Assembly: GCA_046538945.1 (NCBI GenBank) | Contig: JBKHHW010000054.1 | Coordinates: forward strand, 1-18,041 | Length of the DNA stretch: 18,041 bases | Source of the DNA: JAEZKC01 sp046538945 | GTDB lineage: Bacteria > Fibrobacterota > Chitinivibrionia > Chitinivibrionales > Chitinispirillaceae | Direction: 5' to 3' | Shown here: one piece after another, positions 7,854 through 13,915 of the stretch | Layout: each line of letters opens with the position of its first letter | Numbering within the stretch: the stretch's first letter is position 1 | Notes under the pieces: model-generated | Told to the model about the DNA's origin: nothing | The model's input: the letters and a program-made list of their open reading frames with translations, nothing else | Databases searched by the model: none | Made by a program: the position numbers and the translations under genes

Positions 7854-8063
7854 ATGAGATGGGTGGGGAAGTGTTGTGAAATGAACGGGAATGTATGTTT
7901 TGAGTACAAGAGTGTGCAGGAAGAGCTGTCCGGGAGCTGCGGATACGGTACGGAAAAAGGCCTGGCGGCGTTTTCTGAAAAGCGGGTTCGGTTTTTGCTG
8001 TACCTATTCACGGCTACTCATGTGAATGTCGGTATGAACTTTATGCGGGAGTTGTGTATTTGA
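7854..8063 (+). CDS. Unrecognised 69-residue ORF before rpoN
   Basis: This ORF fills most of the 246-base gap between lptB and rpoN. I do not recognise the product. It is Cys-containing (five Cys), with a moderately hydrophobic stretch near its C-terminus (VRFLLYLFTATHVNVGMNF). In its favour are an AGG-type ribosome site a few bases upstream of the ATG, codon use not obviously unlike its neighbours, and a stop that overlaps the likely rpoN start as TTGA, echoing the ATGA overlaps of the preceding genes. Against it are the lack of any family resemblance and the ease with which such an ORF arises by chance in this base composition. It may only be a translated leader of rpoN, or not coding. Confidence 0.25.
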   Translation: MRWVGKCCEMNGNVCFEYKSVQEELSGSCGYGTEKGLAAFSEKRVRFLLYLFTATHVNVGMNFMRELCI

Positions 8064-9490
8064 ACCTCGGTCTTGACATGTCACTGAAGCTTCAGCAGAA
8101 GCTGTCATTCCAGATGATACAGTCTCTGAAGCTCCTGCAGGTGAATACGCTACAGCTCGAGCAGCTTCTTAAGACTGAATTGGAGATGAATCCGGTTCTT
8201 GAGGCCAGTGATGAGCTGGAGGCGGAAGCCGAAGAGGCGCAGGAGAAGGAAGAGAAAGAGGAGAAAGAGGAGCAGGAAGATCAGGATGAGCTTGAGATAA
8301 ACGAGGACAGCATTGACTGGGAGGAGTACCTTGAGGAGGGGTTTGATCTGGGGTATTCCTATAATGAGGAGGTGGACCGCAACGATGAGCGTTACGAGCC
8401 CACTCCGGTTTACCAGGCGACCCTCGAGGAGCATCTCATGGACCAGCTTGCCGAAAAGAAGCTGGATGGGAAGCTCAAGCTCCTGGTTCAGTTCCTCATC
8501 GGGAGTTTGGATAATGACGGGTATCTGCGTATTCCCATAGAGGACATCGCGGAATTCACTCAGACCTCCGTTTTCGAAATCGAGGAAGCGCGCAATGTGC
8601 TCTGCAAAATGGACCCTGCCGGGGTGGGAGCCCGCAATCTGCAGGAGTGCATGATTCTGCAGCTTCGCGCCCGCAATCATCACAATACGCTCACCATGCA
8701 TATTCTCGAGGAGACCTGGGAGCTTTTCGAAAAGCTCAAGATTCCTGAAATCTCCCGCCACTTCGGTGTGGAGCCCCGGGAGGTGCAGGAGGCCCTGGAG
8801 CTTATCAGAACACTCAATCCCAAGCCGGGCTATCAGTACAACCCCGACAAGCCTACCACCATCATCCCCGATCTCATAGTGGAGAAGGTGGACGGCAGGT
8901 TTCTGGTGATGCTCAATGACCGGTCGGTACCGTCCCTTCATATCAATAAAAGCTATGCAAACATGATCAAGCGGGGCAGTACCGCCAAAAGGGAAGTGAA
9001 GAAGTACATACGCGAGAAGTTCAACAGCGCCACCTGGTTTATTCGTTCCATTGAGCAGAGAAAGACCACCATGCTCAAGGTCATGTATGCCATTATCGAC
9101 CGCCAGGTGGAGTTTTTCGAGAAGGGTCCCCCCAATCTCAGTCCTCTCAAGCTGCAGGATGTGGCGGATATGGTGGAGATGCACATTTCCACGGTGAGCC
9201 GCGTGACCAGCAACAAGTATGTGCAGACAAAGCACGGCATTTTCGAACTGAAGTACTTTTTTACCGAAGCGGTGGGAAGAGATGCTGACGGGGCGGATAT
9301 CTCTTCGGAACGCATAAAAAACAGAATACGTCAGCTCGTTGAAACTGAAAACAGGAAAAAACCGCTTTCGGATCAGAAAATCTCCGATATACTGTCAAAA
9401 GAAAACCTTCCGGTGGCTCGAAGAACGGTAGCCAAGTACCGGGAGCAGATGAAGATTCTTCCGGCACGTCTGCGTCAGAAATATGAATGA
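8060..9490 (+). CDS. rpoN: RNA polymerase sigma-54 factor RpoN
   Basis: Alternative sigma factor that recognises -24/-12 promoters and needs AAA+ activators to open DNA. In order it shows the Leu/Gln-rich region I (SLKLQQKLSFQMIQSLKLLQ, about residues 8-27), an extremely Glu-rich region II (about 52-95), the core-binding region with SLDNDGYL and MDPAGVGARNLQEC, a helix-turn-helix around 364-388 (DVADMVEMHISTVSRVTSNK) and the RpoN box ARRTVAKYRE (453-462). The start is uncertain: TTG 8060 gives MNLGLDMSLK and has GGGAG (8047-8051) at 8 bases, so it is preferred over GTG 8054 (too close to that site) and ATG 8078. Length from TTG is 476. The gene overlaps lipA by 8 bases. Placement after lptB matches E. 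coli and many other Gram-negatives. Confidence 0.95.
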   Translation: MNLGLDMSLKLQQKLSFQMIQSLKLLQVNTLQLEQLLKTELEMNPVLEASDELEAEAEEAQEKEEKEEKEEQEDQDELEINEDSIDWEEYLEEGFDLGYSYNEEVDRNDERYEPTPVYQATLEEHLMDQLAEKKLDGKLKLLVQFLIGSLDNDGYLRIPIEDIAEFTQTSVFEIEEARNVLCKMDPAGVGARNLQECMILQLRARNHHNTLTMHILEETWELFEKLKIPEISRHFGVEPREVQEALELIRTLNPKPGYQYNPDKPTTIIPDLIVEKVDGRFLVMLNDRSVPSLHINKSYANMIKRGSTAKREVKKYIREKFNSATWFIRSIEQRKTTMLKVMYAIIDRQVEFFEKGPPNLSPLKLQDVADMVEMHISTVSRVTSNKYVQTKHGIFELKYFFTEAVGRDADGADISSERIKNRIRQLVETENRKKPLSDQKISDILSKENLPVARRTVAKYREQMKILPARLRQKYE

Positions 9491-10379
9491 TTCCAGCTCC
9501 GCCCCCTGCTCCGGCAGGGGGCTCGATTCCCACAATCCTGTCCGTTTCCCCGCATGGCTCAAGCGGCCCAGCGCCTATTCAGGTAAGCAGAACCAGGTCA
9601 CCATGCTTTTGGAATCCTGCGGTCTCAACACCGTGTGTGCCGAGGCGAAATGTCCCAACAGAGGTGAGTGCTTCAGCAGGGGAACAGCTACCTTTCTCAT
9701 TCTCGGTTCCGTATGCACCAGAAACTGTGCGTTCTGCGGGGTGGATTTCGGTGATCCCCTTGCTCCCGATCCCGAAGAACCCAACCGGCTGGCCAAAGCT
9801 GCTCTGAAAATGGGTCTCAAGCATGTAGTCATCACCTCCGTTACCAGAGATGACCTCCGGGACGGTGGGGCTTCCTTTTTCGCCTCCGTGGTAAAAGCTG
9901 TTCGTCAGAAACTGCCGAAAGCAACCGTGGAGGTTCTGATTCCCGATTTCGCCGGCTCCCGTCAGGCTCTCCATACTGTTCTCGACAGTGCACCCGATGT
10001 GCTTAACCACAATATCGAAACGGTTCCCAGACTGTACAGCAGCGTAAGGCCGCAGGCAGAATACGGCCGTTCACTCCAGCTGCTCTCCCGCACTGCCGCC
10101 GACGGCAGGTCAAAAGTGAAGTCTGGTATCATGGTTGGGCTGGGGGAAACGGAGCTGGAAGTGGAGGAGGTCATGGGTGATCTCAGAAAATCCGGGTGTT
10201 CCATCCTCACAATAGGGCAGTATCTGCGTCCCTCCAGGCATCAGGTCCCGCTCAGAGAATTCATTTCGCCGCGGAAGTTCTCGGACTATGAGCAGATTGC
10301 GCGCAGTATGGGGTTCGAACATGTTTTTTCAGGCCCTTATGTCAGAAGTTCCTATCGGGCGGAGGAGCAGTTCCAATAG
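9483..10379 (+). CDS. lipA: Lipoyl synthase (radical SAM)
   Basis: Radical SAM enzyme that inserts two sulfurs into the octanoyl group on lipoyl domains, making the lipoate cofactor of pyruvate dehydrogenase, glycine cleavage and related complexes. The auxiliary cluster motif is C52-C57-C63 (CAEAKCPNRGEC), the radical SAM motif is C78-C82-C85 (CTRNCAFC), and the C-terminal RSSYR (288-292) supplies the unusual Ser ligand. The 298 residues are normal for LipA. It starts 8 bases inside rpoN with no strong ribosome site, so translation is probably coupled. No lipB or lipoate ligase is in the window. Its place between rpoN and hpf is unusual, since these are neighbours in the classical locus. Confidence 0.96.
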   Translation: MNDSSSAPCSGRGLDSHNPVRFPAWLKRPSAYSGKQNQVTMLLESCGLNTVCAEAKCPNRGECFSRGTATFLILGSVCTRNCAFCGVDFGDPLAPDPEEPNRLAKAALKMGLKHVVITSVTRDDLRDGGASFFASVVKAVRQKLPKATVEVLIPDFAGSRQALHTVLDSAPDVLNHNIETVPRLYSSVRPQAEYGRSLQLLSRTAADGRSKVKSGIMVGLGETELEVEEVMGDLRKSGCSILTIGQYLRPSRHQVPLREFISPRKFSDYEQIARSMGFEHVFSGPYVRSSYRAEEQFQ

Positions 10380-10423
10380 CAGGAGTACAGGCTGCTTAAA
10401 TGGGGCAGTGGTTTGGAGCTGAT

Positions 10424-10516
10424 ATGAATCGGCTACCGATGAAACGTAATTACGCCAAAAGAGCTGATGGTTGGTTAGGATTGGTGAGAAGGGTATTTGA
10501 ACCTATTCTGCAGTGA
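10424..10516 (+). CDS. Possible 30-residue basic small protein
   Basis: A short ORF starting ATG 10424, preceded by GGAG (10415-10418) at 5 bases, and ending TGA at 10514-10516. The predicted peptide is strongly basic (KR, KRADGW, LVRR) with an amphipathic-looking C-terminal part (WLGLVRRVFEPILQ). I recognise no family. It lies 44 bases after lipA and upstream of the promoter candidate for hpf, so if expressed it would probably be on the lipA transcript. Its small size means chance is a real alternative. Confidence 0.22.
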   Translation: MNRLPMKRNYAKRADGWLGLVRRVFEPILQ

Positions 10517-10545
10517 TGTATTTTTCTTCTGAAGCGTTTAAATTC

Positions 10546-10573
10546 TTGAATAGTCTGATCTCTATGATAATAT
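10546..10573 (+). promoter_or_regulatory. Candidate sigma-70-type promoter for hpf
   Basis: TTGAAT (10546-10551) and TAATAT (10568-10573) are spaced by 16 bases within the most AT-rich part of the gap. This would start transcription near 10580 and give an approximately 100-base leader before hpf. The match to consensus is partial, so this is a prediction. Confidence 0.4.
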
Positions 10574-10683
10574 TTATTAATGCAGTAGCGTTGTTCGTAA
10601 TCCGGATGCAGGTATTCGGAAACTGGTTTCCGGCTGCACTGGAGCGGTGTTCTTAAACCAAAAACCAGAAGGAGTAGGTGGCT

Positions 10684-11004
10684 ATGAATATTCAGATCAC
10701 CTCGCGTCATGCCAAGGCTTCTCAGAATCTGCAGGAGACTATTACTGCTGAACTTAATAAACTGCAAAAATTCTTCGACAAGATCACCTCCTGTCATGTT
10801 ATTCTGGACAGTGAACATGTGGATAAAACGGTGGAGATCACGATGAATACTCTCGGTCACCAGGTGGTAGGCTCAGCCAAAGCCGAGAATGTGGGCAAAG
10901 CTATCGACGAGGCGGTTTCTAAAGTCGAGCGTCAGCTCAAGAAACTGAACCAGAAGATCAAGAATCACAAAATGGAGAAATGTGAAATTAGCACTGAGGA
11001 GTGA
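10684..11004 (+). CDS. hpf: Ribosome hibernation promoting factor, short HPF
   Basis: Small protein that binds the decoding region of the 30S subunit in slow growth or stationary phase and promotes inactive ribosome dimers. The 106-residue product shows the HPF/YfiA fold pattern: MNIQITSRHAKASQNLQETI, then FDKITSCHVILDSEH, then VEITMNTLGHQVVGSAKAENVGKAIDEAVSKVERQLKKLNQKIKNHK. It lacks the C-terminal dimerisation domain of long HPF, so it is the short type. ATG 10684 is preferred over GTG 10678 because GGAG (10671-10674) is 9 bases away. It is flanked by a promoter candidate and a strong terminator and may be its own transcription unit. The rpoN-hpf proximity is conserved widely, although here lipA intervenes. 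Confidence 0.93.
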   Translation: MNIQITSRHAKASQNLQETITAELNKLQKFFDKITSCHVILDSEHVDKTVEITMNTLGHQVVGSAKAENVGKAIDEAVSKVERQLKKLNQKIKNHKMEKCEISTEE

Positions 11005-11025
11005 AATCAGCTATTTTTAAAATCT

Positions 11026-11067
11026 GGTCTGCCGCGGCTTGGAATCGGGGCGGCAGACCTTTTTTTT
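11026..11067 (+). terminator. Intrinsic terminator after hpf
   Basis: GGTCTGCCGC (11026-11035) pairs perfectly with GCGGCAGACC (11050-11059), a 10 bp GC-rich stem with a 14-base loop. Eight T residues (11060-11067) follow at once. It begins 22 bases after the hpf stop and should end most transcripts there, separating hpf from mlaD. Confidence 0.93.
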
Positions 11068-11124
11068 CTGTTTTTTGTACCGTTTGAAGTGGCTGTTGTG
11101 CACAGCTGAAAAGGATTTTGTACG

Positions 11125-12063
11125 TTGAAGAAGACGAATACGGACCTCATTGTCGGTGCCTCGATTCTTATCGCACTTTTCATTCTGGTGACCGGCGTTC
11201 TGTGGCTCAAGGAAGTTTCTCTGGCCAGCAAAATGGTGACCTATACTGTCATTTTCCCTCAAGTCGGAACTCTTCAGGAGGGGGATCCGGTACAGGTGAA
11301 CGGGGTGAAAAAGGGGACGGTGGCCAGAATTCGTTTGAGAGGTGATGAGGTTGCGGCTGTACTGAATCTGGAAAAAACGGTGAAGCTTACTGATTCCACT
11401 GAGATCAGAGTCATAAATATCGGACTCCTGGGGGAGAGAGGACTCGGAATAAAACTTACTTCAAAGGGTAACCAAGTTCCTTTCAATACCAAAGAGGATA
11501 CCACATTTCTCAGCGGAAAATTCGATACTGGTATTTCCGAGGCTATGGGAATGCTGGGAACTGTCCTTACCGAGGTGGAAACTCTGGCCAAGGATGTGAC
11601 TATGATAATGGAAAGCACGGTGGGTGACACCGCGTTTCTCAACATGTTCCACACCATGGTGGGCAGGCTTGATACCATTACAGTGGTTGCTCAGAACCTG
11701 GTATCCAAAAACGAACCTCTGCTCAACAGAAGCATGAATAATCTTTCGGATGCGTCTTCCGACCTGAAATCACTCATGGACAGAAACAGCGGCAATCTGG
11801 ATACCATTATCGCCAATGGTGAGCAGTTGTCTTCGCGTTCTTTGGCAGCAGTGACCCAGGTTGAGTCTCTGGCTGTTTCGGTGCAGACGGTCGTGCACAG
11901 GATCGACAGCGGCGAGGGTACTTTGGGTAAACTGTACAAAGATGACCAGTTCTATGTGGATCTGAAGCATACGCTTGCCAACGTGGATAGTCTTGTGAAC
12001 GAAGTTCAGGATGACGCACTTAAGTTGAGATTGAGATTCTGGGGAAAAAAGAAAAAAGAATAA
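11125..12063 (+). CDS. mlaD: MlaD/MCE-domain lipid transport protein
   Basis: Substrate-binding component of Mla-type phospholipid transport across the periplasm. The protein has an N-terminal membrane helix (about residues 8-28), a single MCE domain (about 38-118, including FPQVGTLQEGDPVQVNGVKKGTV and INIGLLGERGLGIKL) and a long helical C-terminal region. Near the end is the recurrent MlaD motif GEGTLGKLYKDDQFY. At 312 residues it is longer than E. coli MlaD (183) and resembles the larger forms of other phyla. The likely start is TTG 11125, with AAGGA (11111-11115) at 9 bases. The permease (MlaE) and ATPase (MlaF) are not in the window, so partners must be encoded elsewhere. The HPr gene follows after 7 bases. 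Confidence 0.88.
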   Translation: MKKTNTDLIVGASILIALFILVTGVLWLKEVSLASKMVTYTVIFPQVGTLQEGDPVQVNGVKKGTVARIRLRGDEVAAVLNLEKTVKLTDSTEIRVINIGLLGERGLGIKLTSKGNQVPFNTKEDTTFLSGKFDTGISEAMGMLGTVLTEVETLAKDVTMIMESTVGDTAFLNMFHTMVGRLDTITVVAQNLVSKNEPLLNRSMNNLSDASSDLKSLMDRNSGNLDTIIANGEQLSSRSLAAVTQVESLAVSVQTVVHRIDSGEGTLGKLYKDDQFYVDLKHTLANVDSLVNEVQDDALKLRLRFWGKKKKE

Positions 12064-12070
12064 AACCGCT

Positions 12071-12337
12071 ATGATTGAGAAAACTGCAAAAGTGGTGAAC
12101 AAGCTGGGAATACACGCTCGCCCCGCATCGCTTATCGTTCAGACTGCAATCAAGTTCAAATCATCCATACAGCTGATAAAGGATGGTGCGTCTGCCGATG
12201 CCAAAAGTATCATGAGTGTGATGATGCTTGCTGCTGCTCAGGATTCTTCTGTTGTCGTCAGGGCAGAGGGGGCGGATGAGGAGGCTGCGGCAGAGGCTAT
12301 TGTCAGACTGTTTGAAATGAAGTTCAACGAGGAGTAG
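12071..12337 (+). CDS. ptsH: Phosphocarrier protein HPr / NPr
   Basis: Small cytosolic phosphocarrier that accepts phosphate from PTS enzyme I on a histidine and passes it to EIIA proteins. The 88 residues are the standard size. The active site is His15 in GIHARPAS, and Ser46 lies in AKSIMSVMML, the position phosphorylated by HPr kinase in many bacteria. No sugar-transport PTS gene is nearby. The location after lpt, rpoN and hpf recalls npr of the nitrogen-PTS, so a regulatory role is more likely than sugar uptake, but sequence alone does not separate HPr from NPr. It begins 7 bases after mlaD with no clear ribosome site, suggesting coupled translation. Confidence 0.93.
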   Translation: MIEKTAKVVNKLGIHARPASLIVQTAIKFKSSIQLIKDGASADAKSIMSVMMLAAAQDSSVVVRAEGADEEAAAEAIVRLFEMKFNEE

Positions 12338-12352
12338 CTGCGGAGTACTGTT

Positions 12353-12370
12353 GTGCTGAAGTTTCAGCAC
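12353..12370. other. Hairpin after the HPr gene
   Basis: GTGCTGA (12353-12359) pairs with TCAGCAC (12364-12370) around a four-base loop, 15 bases after the HPr stop. There is no T run, so it is not a standard intrinsic terminator. It may stabilise the mRNA 3' end or act with Rho. Confidence 0.5.
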
Positions 12371-12422
12371 GCCAAAGGAATGATATCTGAACAGATGAAA
12401 TTCTGCTGTTTAATCGCTTTCA

Positions 12423-12441
12423 GCTGTGTTTGATACACAGC
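12423..12441. promoter_or_regulatory. Dyad upstream of hom (possible operator or RNA hairpin)
   Basis: GCTGTGT (12423-12429) and ACACAGC (12435-12441) form a perfect 7+7 inverted repeat with a five-base centre, 137 bases before the hom start. No T tract follows. It has the geometry of a dimeric repressor site or a short mRNA hairpin. The remaining gap (12338-12578) shows no convincing promoter; TTGCCA (12451-12456) has only a poor -10 partner. Confidence 0.35.
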
Positions 12442-12578
12442 CAGCCCCCCTTGCCATTTATCTGTTCCATTTCAGAAAATGCATTTCAGGTTGGTTCGGA
12501 CGTGGCCTATGAGGGGGGCGGAATTGTATTTTTCCTCTCTTTGGCTCTCATTTATTCAAGGTGGAAAGGACGGCTACA

Positions 12579-13877
12579 ATGCAGGAAGTTAAGATCGGTC
12601 TGGTCGGAGCAGGAACGGTCGGTGGAGGAGTAGTGAAAATACTCAATGCGCGTGCGGAGCATTTCCGTAACGGGCTGGGACTTCCGGTGAAGCTGGCCAG
12701 AATCGTGGATAAGGCGACTGACCGGTTTGCGGCATTGCCTGTCGGTGACGCGGTCTGTTCATCTGATGTGAACGATATACTGAATGATGAATCCATTTCG
12801 GTTGTGATCGAGCTTGTGGGCGGGACCACTTTTGCCCGTAAGGTTGTGATCGATTCTCTGAACAAGAAAAAGCATGTCATTACTGCTAACAAGGCACTCA
12901 TTGCCGAATACGGACCTGAAATTTTCGAAGCTGCGGACAAGAACGGGGTTTCAGTCTATTTCGAGGCTTCGGTAGGCGGTGGCATGCCGGTCATAAAGAG
13001 TATCCGCGAGGGAATGGTGGGCAACGATGTTCTCAGTATCAAAACCATCATAAACGGGACCTGCAACTACATTCTCACGAGAATGACCGCCGAGGGGCTT
13101 CCGTTCAAGCAGGTTCTCCGGGAAGCGCAGGAAAACGGATATGCGGAAGCTGACCCGGCTCTTGACATAGAAGGCGGGGATACCGGGCACAAGGTGGCCA
13201 TTCTTGCATCACTTGTCAGTAATGGGTATGTACCCTTTGAAAAAATCTCCATAGAGGGCGTCACCTCCATCACTCAGGACGATATCGGATTTGCTCAGGA
13301 GATGGGATACACCATAAAGCTTCTCGGGGTGATAAAGAAGACCGGCGATTCTGATCTGGATGTCAGGGTACATCCGGTCATGCTTCACGGCGACCATATA
13401 CTGGCATCCGTGTCGGATGTGTTCAACGCCGTGCTGCTGGAGGGTGATGCCGTTGGACAGATACTGATTTACGGAAAAGGGGCAGGGGAGATGCCTACCG
13501 CTTCCGCCGTGGTGAGTGATGTGATCGATGTGGCGAGAAACGTTGTGGGAAAGGCTCCGGTGCGTATTTCCATGGATTTCTACAATTCAGACCGCCGGAT
13601 TCCGGTTCTGCCCATGGAGAATATCACCAGCCGCTACTATCTGCGTTTCGCTGTGACTGACAAGCCGGGTGTACTTGCCTCTATGACCCGTCACCTTGGT
13701 GACGAGGGGATATCCATCGCATCTGTTATGCAGAGCGAGGAGTATTCCGATGACAGTGTGCCGATCATCATACTCACTCACACAGTATCCGAACGGGGCA
13801 TACGTGAAGCGGTTGCCAAGATAGAGAAAGAGGATTACATAAAGGCCCGGACTCAGATCATACGTATCGAGGACTGA
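12579..13877 (+). CDS. hom: Homoserine dehydrogenase with ACT domain
   Basis: Reduces aspartate semialdehyde to homoserine with NAD(P)H, the branch step toward threonine and methionine. The 432-residue protein shows the Rossmann motif GAGTVG (10-15), the NKALIA segment, NGTCNYILTRM, and the catalytic block YAEADPALDIEGGDTGHKVA. A C-terminal ACT domain begins near residue 352 (YYLRFAVTDKPGVLASMTRHLGDEGISI), implying feedback control by an amino acid, most likely threonine. No aspartokinase is fused to it. ATG 12579 is chosen over GTG 12561 because GGAAAGGA (12563-12570) lies 8 bases before it and the GTG would put this site inside the gene. It is first of a hom-thrC-kinase cluster. Confidence 0.95.
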   Translation: MQEVKIGLVGAGTVGGGVVKILNARAEHFRNGLGLPVKLARIVDKATDRFAALPVGDAVCSSDVNDILNDESISVVIELVGGTTFARKVVIDSLNKKKHVITANKALIAEYGPEIFEAADKNGVSVYFEASVGGGMPVIKSIREGMVGNDVLSIKTIINGTCNYILTRMTAEGLPFKQVLREAQENGYAEADPALDIEGGDTGHKVAILASLVSNGYVPFEKISIEGVTSITQDDIGFAQEMGYTIKLLGVIKKTGDSDLDVRVHPVMLHGDHILASVSDVFNAVLLEGDAVGQILIYGKGAGEMPTASAVVSDVIDVARNVVGKAPVRISMDFYNSDRRIPVLPMENITSRYYLRFAVTDKPGVLASMTRHLGDEGISIASVMQSEEYSDDSVPIIILTHTVSERGIREAVAKIEKEDYIKARTQIIRIED

Positions 13878-13915
13878 ACGGGGCAGTTACGCATAACATC
13901 AGTACAGGAATGAAG

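Larger units (their letters stand above)
10380..10683. other. AT-rich intergenic region and structured hpf leader
   Basis: This 304-base gap separates lipA from hpf. It holds a possible 30-codon ORF (10424-10516), a sigma-70-like promoter candidate (10546-10573) and, downstream of it, inverted repeats that would lie in the hpf mRNA leader. CGGAAA (10617-10622) pairs with TTTCCG (10627-10632) around the loop CTGG, and TGCAG (10607-10611) with CTGCA (10634-10638) encloses it. CTGG (10639-10642) can pair with CCAG (10665-10668) just before the ribosome site. The stretch 10500-10600 is clearly richer in A+T than the flanking genes. I see no terminator behind lipA. Confidence 0.6.

Noticed and set aside
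8150..9235. Antisense frame of 361 codons opposite rpoN
   Set aside because: Its Leu/Phe run is simply the complement of the Glu-rich region II codons of RpoN.
10450..10860. Antisense frame across the hpf leader and hpf
   Set aside because: It overlaps most of hpf, and no protein family or ribosome site supports it.
12395..12433. Short leader peptide ahead of the threonine genes (attenuation)
   Set aside because: The 12-codon frame has no Thr codons, no good ribosome site, and no terminator hairpin with a T run follows.
12492..12506. Sigma-54 (-24/-12) promoter before hom, with a similar GG-N10-GC at 6905-6918 before lptB
   Set aside because: Only the GG and GC cores fit; the surrounding consensus bases match poorly and GG-N10-GC is frequent by chance.
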